Shown here piece after piece: positions 59,461-64,000 of a stretch of DNA of 64,000 nucleotides (the first letter of the stretch is position 1; each line of letters begins with the position of its first letter). The stretch lies in contig CAKAKS010000004.1 of assembly GCA_916700875.1 (NCBI GenBank), positions 16,975,444-17,039,443 of the forward strand. Reading direction: 5' to 3'. The DNA comes from Sebastes aleutianus (taxonomy: Eukaryota > Chordata > Actinopteri > Perciformes > Sebastidae). The notes under the pieces are model-generated. The model saw only the letters and a list, made by a program, of their open reading frames with translations, made no database searches and was not told the DNA's origin. The position numbers and the translations under genes were made by a program.

Positions 59461-61237
59461 CAGCCTACTATACATTTCTCAAAGTTGGGAACACATGTCC
59501 ACATTTTTGAGGATGTCATAAGGCCTGGCAAGCCCATATCAACTGATAATTAAAAAGCTGATCTAATTAGCGCCGCTAAGTAAATAGCGGTCGATGTTTG
59601 TCAGACTGCTGTAGAGGAAAGTCAGATTTTCTACCAGCTCTGACGATCCTTCACGTTGTACTTTATAATATGAAACTGGTCAGATATTTGCTAAAATGCA
59701 GGCGCAAGGTGAATACAAGTAGCATATGTCAATTTACACAATGCCACACATTCCCATTTTAGGTGTAGACAGGAAGTGAAAAGACAAAAAATATGAATCT
59801 GAGCATTTCCTTCTTGCTGAAACCGCATTATATCAATATGATTTGTGAACTGTTGAATGCGAGTGGAACCATGACCTTAAAGCTGCACAGAGATGCAAAC
59901 TGAACCGTTGGAATCAGCAAAAACAGTAAGCTTTTCACACTACAGGGAGTTTTTTAATTTAATGTTAACATCAATAATATCACCTAATGTACAGTAGCTG
60001 TGAAACCTGCTTCGATGGCTGCAGTGAGGAGGAGGCATAAATTCAAGTGGAAAATGAAAGAGAAGAAATTGATAGCAGTTTAGGCCGTCAGCAGCCAGTT
60101 GTGGTGTAATTAAGTCAGCTTGGCATCACTTTCCCAGCAATAGAAGAAGTGGCACTGAGTGCCAGGCCTCCACTGGGCCTGCTGAGCGGATGCTAATATA
60201 GGTGCCAGCAGGCTCATAGATAAAGTTGTTGAATATCAAAGTTTTGCACAGTCACATCTTGGTTTTGAGAACTAATGAAAGAAGTTTGTTGTAACTTATT
60301 TTTATGCATTACCATATGGATTGCACATAATATGAAATTCTATCAACTCTGTTAAAGCATCTATTGATAACATAATCACAAATAACCTCCCCTTATTATT
60401 TTCATAACTGTCATGTTTATCATCATTAACAAAATCTGTCAATTACCCTGATAAAATATGGTAATACTAAGAGTATTTGTAGTTCAAAAGCGTCAGCGGT
60501 TCACTCATTGATATTCATCTTGAGCCCTAGGCTTTCAGAACAGTTTAGCCTGGTCCGGCTGTGTGAAAGATTGATGCATCTTAAACTTAAACATTAATCT
60601 TTCACAGCAATATACCCCAACAGGAAGGCTCCATGAAAAATCTTAATTTTTAATTCATAAATTTACATAAGCATTAATTTGCTGCCATTGCAGAATAATA
60701 CTGCCGACGAGATGCTGAGGATATTAGTTGGATGACGTCAGACCATGGTGTGTTCCAAGATGTACGGAGGTAATCACCATAATAAAACTATGAAAGACCA
60801 TTTTCACAACACTGACCTAAATAAAAGACTTGCACTGCTAAACAATGTGCAGGCACATTGTAGCCAGCAGTAATCAATTATTTTCAAAGGGGGGAGCAGT
60901 GCTTGTGAAACATCAATATCAAAAAGTCTGACAGGGAAATTGGTTACAGTCATTCCACCATCCAGAGCAGTGCCCTGCAAATCAAAGCCTGTTTACAATC
61001 ATGAGTACTGCGCTGAAGTTTATCCATGTAGCGGCGACTGCTGAAGTGCTGAAGTCAGTATCACACATCAATAATTTCTCAACGCTGCATCATTTGTCAT
61101 CTCTAGCCCCATCCCACATGTGCGCTCAGCAGTACCATGAACGCACTCTTCATATAAATGGCTCTTTGCTATTATTCACCGCAGAGAAACACAATTAGTT
61201 TAAGTACTGAGCGCGCATCGGAGTCATGGCGAGATTT
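59461..61237. other. Unique block with candidate regulatory sequence
   Basis: No gene is recognised. The stretch 60000-60240 is repeat-free and complex, with GTGTAATTAAG, CTTGGCATCACT and GTGCCAGG/TGCCAGC half-sites of NFI type. It is offered as a conserved-element candidate only. Confidence 0.4.
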
Positions 61238-61424
61238 GTTAAAAGGAACACTTTATGGTTTTAATGGTGCATAAAAAACATTTACATAATCACAGAACAT
61301 GGATAAAATATGTATAGTCTCCACTTAAACCTGTGTAGAAGTAAATGGAAATCTTAATGATGGCTTACATTTTGTGTGTAGACGGTATTTTGTAGAATCT
61401 TCCCCTGCTACAGTGCACCTTTGA
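61238..61424 (+). mobile_element. Probable short MITE
   Basis: It begins AAAAGGAACACTTTATGG and ends CCCCTGCTACAGTGCACCTT; read inward, AAGGTGCACTGTAGCAG is a partial inverse. The interior GGATAAAATATGTATAGTCT and GTGTAGAAGTAAATGGAAAT recalls a fish repeat. Boundaries and class are uncertain. Confidence 0.45.
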
Positions 61425-62330
61425 ATATTAGTGAGTTTAGACACAAGAGTGACACACGACGGCAGTTGTGTCCACAAAGGATGTCAGTAGTAATAAGACT
61501 TCACTGTAATTTCCCCGTCCATCCCCACTGTCCACTATTCTAGCTGCTCCCATGTCATCTTCGCTGTGTAATTTCCCTTTGATCACAATGTCAATATCTA
61601 TACTGTGCCCATTTCCCTGGATGACTTGCTGCCATTTACACTAAGACATTCATTCAGAAAGTTATTAATGCTTGATCATAAGGGATTCATGCCTCTGAGT
61701 TCTATGTACATTTCCCGAATATCCATTAGACAGTCTACAAAATTTTAATTTTATTGGCTTTTTGTCAATGAGCATGAGTGCCCAGGCCAGGACACAATGC
61801 AAATTAAAAATTCTCAGTCTCTGCTCAGGGTGAGAAACAGAACAGACACGAGGATATTCAACACAGTGATTGAAATGACAGATGCTGGGAGGGAGCCACC
61901 CACCATGTAATTACTTGCACGTTGTTATTTCCCGTTTATTCTCCTAAAATATATGTTAAATGCATATTAAACACTGATACATTTGCAGTACAATTACATA
62001 CTGCGGGAGCAGCCTAAATGGCACTCAATCCCCCCCATAAAACATGCAAATACATGCATATATATGCCAAGCAACACACGGTACATACTGAGACACATCA
62101 CATGGGATGTCTTGTTCAACCTGAAACCTGTGGGTATTATGGATTATTTCACCAGTCACGTAGGTTATGCTCAGTTTAGCATAGCAGTTTAGTTTATCAG
62201 ACTTGCGCATCATTAACACAAACCAACATCTCAGGCTAGCTAATTCATGTTGCTTTATACCATTGACTATGAATTGTTTTCCATAAACAGCTACTCACAT
62301 CTGATCTATGTACAAATAAATGAGAATTAA
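61425..62330. other. Unique non-coding sequence
   Basis: I recognise no gene. CCCTTTGATCACAATGTC at about 61576-61593 contains TCF- and SOX-like sites. Confidence 0.45.
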
Positions 62331-62669
62331 AAGGTAGGGTTGGTAGTTTTGTTCAAACACATTTTTGTTATATTTGTTGAAATTATCTTTAAATCCGGAC
62401 AGCAATCAATAAATCAAATGCTCTGACAAAAAGAAAAGAATCCTATATCTGTGGATGTTGCAGGACTGTAATAAACCCGTTCAATCATTTCAATCGAGCC
62501 GGCCTGGATTGTCAGTGCTGCCGACTTTCTTGCTAGATTTAGGGACTCTTGGAGCTAGTGCTGCTACTTTCATTGGAAAAGAGTTGGCACTGGGATGGGT
62601 TTTTCGGTTGGATAATTTTTTTAATCTAGTGTATGCTTGCTAGTTTGTCACCATTCCTGACCCTACCTT
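62331..62669 (+). mobile_element. MITE with 10-bp perfect TIRs and TAA target duplication
   Basis: The ends are AAGGTAGGGT and ACCCTACCTT, exactly inverted, flanked by TAA on both sides (62328-62330 and 62670-62672). A 3-bp TWA duplication is typical of PIF/Harbinger elements, though the TTAA context also allows a piggyBac-type reading. The 339-bp interior has no transposase. Confidence 0.75.
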
Positions 62670-62769
62670 TAAGGCTGTAACCAGTGTTTTAAACATTTTG
62701 AATGAAGCAGATTGACTGTAAACCTGAAAACACACATAATATACAGTAAAAGCACATTTTGAATACTAG
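62670..62769. other. Short spacer
   Basis: Nothing recognisable. Confidence 0.5.
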
Positions 62770-63200
62770 AACGTACGCCTGTTCGGAGCGGGCCGATTGC
62801 TTGGCTCCTAGTATTGCAGCTTGCAACGTTGTTGGGGGGCGAGCCCGTTCGGAGCCTGTGTTTGTTCGGAACATGTGCCCGTTTGGAGCAGACCGATTGC
62901 GTGGCTCCTGGTATTGCTGCTTGCAGCCTTGTTGAGTACTGGGAAGTGATGAAGAGTTTGGTTGTAATGTTAGTATCTCAAGCATCTAGCAGCAAAAGTG
63001 AACTGCAGTCAATGAGCTGTTGCCTGAGCGCAATTGCTTGTTTATTCAAAGTTAATTAATACTGTGCCACGTGTCCAAAGTGCACCAACTTCGACCATTC
63101 ACGTCCTTGGGACTCCAGCAATACACTTGCCAAGTATGAATTAGATCAGATGAGCGGTACTTGAGATATGTTAAGGACACACATACATACAGAGATTCCT
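62770..63200 (+). mobile_element. LINE-like 3' region with an internal 100-bp duplication
   Basis: The segments 62780-62833 and 62880-62933 are diverged direct copies (CCGATTGCTTGGCTCCTAGT against CCGATTGCGTGGCTCCTGGT), 100 bp apart. GTTCGGAGC-like words also recur at 62781, 62847, 62864 and 62881. Downstream, CCAAGTATGAATTAGATCAG, ATGAGCGGTACTTGAGATAT and GTTAAGGACACACATACATA match the 3' end of a teleost non-LTR retroposon I recognise. There is no reverse transcriptase in this fragment. Confidence 0.6.
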
Positions 63201-64000
63201 TGCATTATAGTTAGATAATACATACAACTGAGATGTATAGGTGTATTTGCTCCATATAAAAGAAGCATAATTAAGATGCACTGTAAACAAAGCTAAGGGT
63301 GTTTTAGACATTCTAAGCTACATTGTGAAAATATAATTACTATTAACTGATATTGCTCATTGATGTCTGTAATCATAATGCCTTCTGGTGGTAAAGAGAA
63401 AACACAATATAGCCTAGTACCTGCTAGTGAAAGCCCCAACATCCAGGTTATATGACCATAATAAAACTCTGAAACAAATACACATAAATCCTTATTCTAG
63501 TGTTTGTAGAGCATTAAATGAAAAAGCTGAAAACAAACATCTCTCAACAAGTACCTCTCAACGGCATAAAGTGTTTTCACACTTTGCTAAAATAATGGCC
63601 AATCTCCTGGATATGATGGCCGTATTCAGATTTAATTATTCATGTAGACAGTGCATGAGTTGTTGCCTATTATGCAGCTAATAGGTAGGTTTGTCCAATC
63701 ATTAGTGACTTTGGCAACTTCAGAAACTAACTATTTCCAATGTTTTCTTTTTGCTTCAAGTAATGACCATCTATCCACCTTTTGCTAATCCATAATCATA
63801 CAGCTGGAGAATGAGAGAGAGAGGGATTGCAGGCGCAGGGGAAATGGCCTATATTTCTCCCCTTGACACTCTCCTTTTAAAGCCATTTTACTGAATCTCT
63901 TAATCAAAGCCTCGGTGCAGGAGAGGATATTTAGGATGGATGTTTTGCACTTAAACTAAATGAATCGCATCTTTTGTCATTAGTGAGTCCTCCTTTGTTC
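63201..64000. other. Unique non-coding sequence
   Basis: No gene is recognised. A short GA run lies at about 63812-63823. About 63790-63960 is complex, with CTTAATCAAAG and CCTCGGTGCAGG, and may continue beyond the window. Confidence 0.5.

Noticed and set aside
1..64000. tRNA, rRNA, CRISPR, operon or phage features
   Set aside because: No tRNA B-box or cloverleaf arrangement, no spaced direct-repeat array, no ribosome-binding-site-led gene strings; the sequence is vertebrate-like.
1..64000. Endogenous retrovirus or intact LINE
   Set aside because: No reverse transcriptase, integrase or gag-type motif and no long terminal direct repeats were seen; only retroposon tails are present.

Overview
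The window looks like a large intergenic or intronic stretch of a ray-finned fish genome, most likely a percomorph-type teleost. Composition is moderately AT-rich, with short A/T runs. There is no dense coding, no operon structure and no bacterial or phage signal. The strongest indication of organism is the repeat content: many short non-autonomous DNA transposons whose ends and interiors I recognise as common in teleosts (TIRs such as TAGGGCTGCA, TAGGGATGCACC, CAGGGTTTCCGC and GGGGTGGG, several with 8-bp hAT-type target duplications), plus tails of teleost LINE/SINE-like repeats. No long open reading frame looks like a complete gene. Most short ORFs here are what chance gives in AT-rich DNA.

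Layout. 1-4.6 kb is unique sequence with a GC-richer, enhancer-like block at about 2.55-3.14 kb. 4.6-5.1 kb has two head-to-head MITE ends. The best coding candidate is one exon at 6729-6878: acceptor, good Kozak ATG, about 40 codons with a signal-anchor-like N-terminus, donor. If it is real, much or all of the DNA to its right could be intron. 7.6-8.9 kb is a repeat cluster (46-bp minisatellite; an older repeat split by a hAT MITE). Further transposons lie at 11.6-12.1, 14.0-15.4 (nested), 18.4-18.7, 21.4-22.3, 23.2-24.2 (including a dead pogo/Tigger-like transposase fragment), 25.6-26.6, 31.0-32.1, 36.6-38.5, 40.0-43.4, 47.8-48.0, 51.8-52.5, 54.1-54.7, 57.6-59.5 and 61.2-63.2 kb.

Between these lie long unique blocks (for example 27-31, 32-36.6, 43.5-47.8, 48.6-51.7, 52.5-54.1 and 59.5-61.2 kb). 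They hold no recognisable gene but contain stretches rich in homeodomain-type ATTA cores, octamer and E-box motifs, as expected of conserved regulatory DNA near a developmental gene. Conservation cannot be tested from one sequence, so these are offered only as candidates.

Main points for a second look: the candidate exon at 6.7 kb; a family of hAT MITEs with one shared interior but two different kinds of ends; a 150-bp inverted duplication 2.5 kb apart (40.7/43.3 kb); a perfect 16-bp-stem hairpin at 56.5 kb; a telomere-like (TTAGGG)3 run inside a hAT element at 58.4 kb; and insertions dated relative to each other by nesting and target duplications. I found no convincing previously undescribed biological system.
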